Shown here: positions 18,831-19,220 of the stretch, one piece after another
How the letters are laid out: each line of letters opens with the position of its first letter
Numbering within the stretch: position 1 is the first letter of the stretch
DNA from: Zancudomyces culisetae
Lineage: Eukaryota; Kickxellomycota; Harpellomycetes; Harpellales; Legeriomycetaceae
Length of the DNA stretch: 19,220 nucleotides
Reading direction: 5' to 3'
Assembly: GCA_001969505.1 (NCBI GenBank)
Contig: LSSK01000906.1
Span: 1 to 19,220, forward strand
The notes under the pieces: generated by a model
What the model was told of the DNA's origin: nothing
Database searches by the model: none
Seen by the model: the letters and a program-made list of their open reading frames with translations, nothing else
Made by a program: the position numbers and the translations under genes

Positions 18831-19220
18831 GATTCAAATAGCTTGTTTCTTCCCTATATCTTTCTTTTGCTTTAATCGAGGTTTCTCAAATAGCTCAATA
18901 GATAGATATTGAATATAATGTTTTCTGAATACAAGGCAATATATATTGTGATAAACTAGCTCCAAATCACAAGTCAAGTTTATTGTTTGAACAGGTTGAA
19001 ACAGTACTCATTTTCACATTCATTTTTATTGGCAAAGAGCTAGAACACCATTTTGTAGCCACTCATATCTGAGACTTTAGAAATGTGAAAGCCATCAATA
19101 AATAGGGCATGAAAATAAAAAGGTAAAATAGAGGAGACACAAAACAGAACTAGGAACATGATTTAGAAACAGTGAAAATTAAAGTTATAGCTAAAAAAAA
19201 GGATAATGAAAGCAAAGCGT
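18831..19220. other. Upstream region of the SDR gene
   Basis: AT-rich, no gene seen. It holds the SDR promoter. AATAAA-type hexamers on both strands (for example 19097-19102 plus, 18978-18983 minus) may mark the 3' end of a neighbouring gene beyond the window. Confidence 0.5.
18937..18948. promoter_or_regulatory. Palindromic TATA-like element
   Basis: CAATATATATTG is a perfect 12-bp palindrome 107 bp upstream of the SDR start codon. Position and composition suit a TATA element; AT-rich background makes chance possible. Confidence 0.25.

Noticed and set aside
1-19220. tRNA genes, rRNA, snRNA, CRISPR array, prokaryotic operons
   Set aside because: No B-box-like GGTTCRANNCC matches, no recognisable U-snRNA cores, no regularly spaced repeats; the introns show a eukaryotic nuclear sequence.

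Overview
The window looks like nuclear DNA of a fungus, probably an early-diverging (non-Dikarya) lineage. The genes are protein-coding with short GT-AG introns (about 75-118 nt), one intron carries a perfect TACTAAC branch site, the intergenic DNA is AT-rich, and all three standard stop codons are used. The gene set also fits: an FHIP/RAI16-like protein (missing from budding yeast), an importin-9/Kap114 type karyopherin, an ArfGAP with UBA domains, and an SDR of the HSDL2 type. I cannot name the species. There are no bacterial features, rRNA, tRNA or CRISPR arrays that I can recognise.

Layout, left to right. (1) 2-613 (+): the 3' end of a gene cut by the window edge, possibly GCIP/cyclin-D-binding-like. 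(2) 614-1492: intergenic, with a striking near-perfect palindrome. (3) 1493-3035 (+): a two-exon ArfGAP with two UBA domains. (4) 3030-6856 (-): a four-exon importin-9/Kap114 homologue, convergent with the ArfGAP gene and overlapping its stop codon by 6 bp. (5) 7384-8166 (-): ribosomal protein uL30 (RPL7). (6) 8167-9164: divergent promoter region. (7) 9165-12564 (+): a two-exon FHIP-family protein. (8) 12565-16050: a 3.5 kb tract without a confident gene, holding a G-quadruplex motif, a weak two-exon candidate on the minus strand and a short membrane-anchor ORF. (9) 16051-16269 (+): a small zinc-finger-like ORF. (10) 16270-17646: mostly noncoding, with one unusually long ATG-less minus-strand frame. 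(11) 17647-18830 (-): a four-exon peroxisomal SDR of the HSDL2 type. (12) 18831-19220: its upstream region.

The genes do not form a pathway. They are ordinary housekeeping genes: membrane traffic (ArfGAP, FHIP), nuclear import, translation and peroxisomal metabolism. I rebuilt the exon structures of the ArfGAP, importin, FHIP and SDR genes by reading frame phases across splice sites. The part most worth a second look is not a new system but a compositional pattern. In both genes longer than 3 kb the coding strand is purine-rich, with AGY serine codons, in its 5' half, and pyrimidine-rich, with TCN serine codons, in its 3' half.
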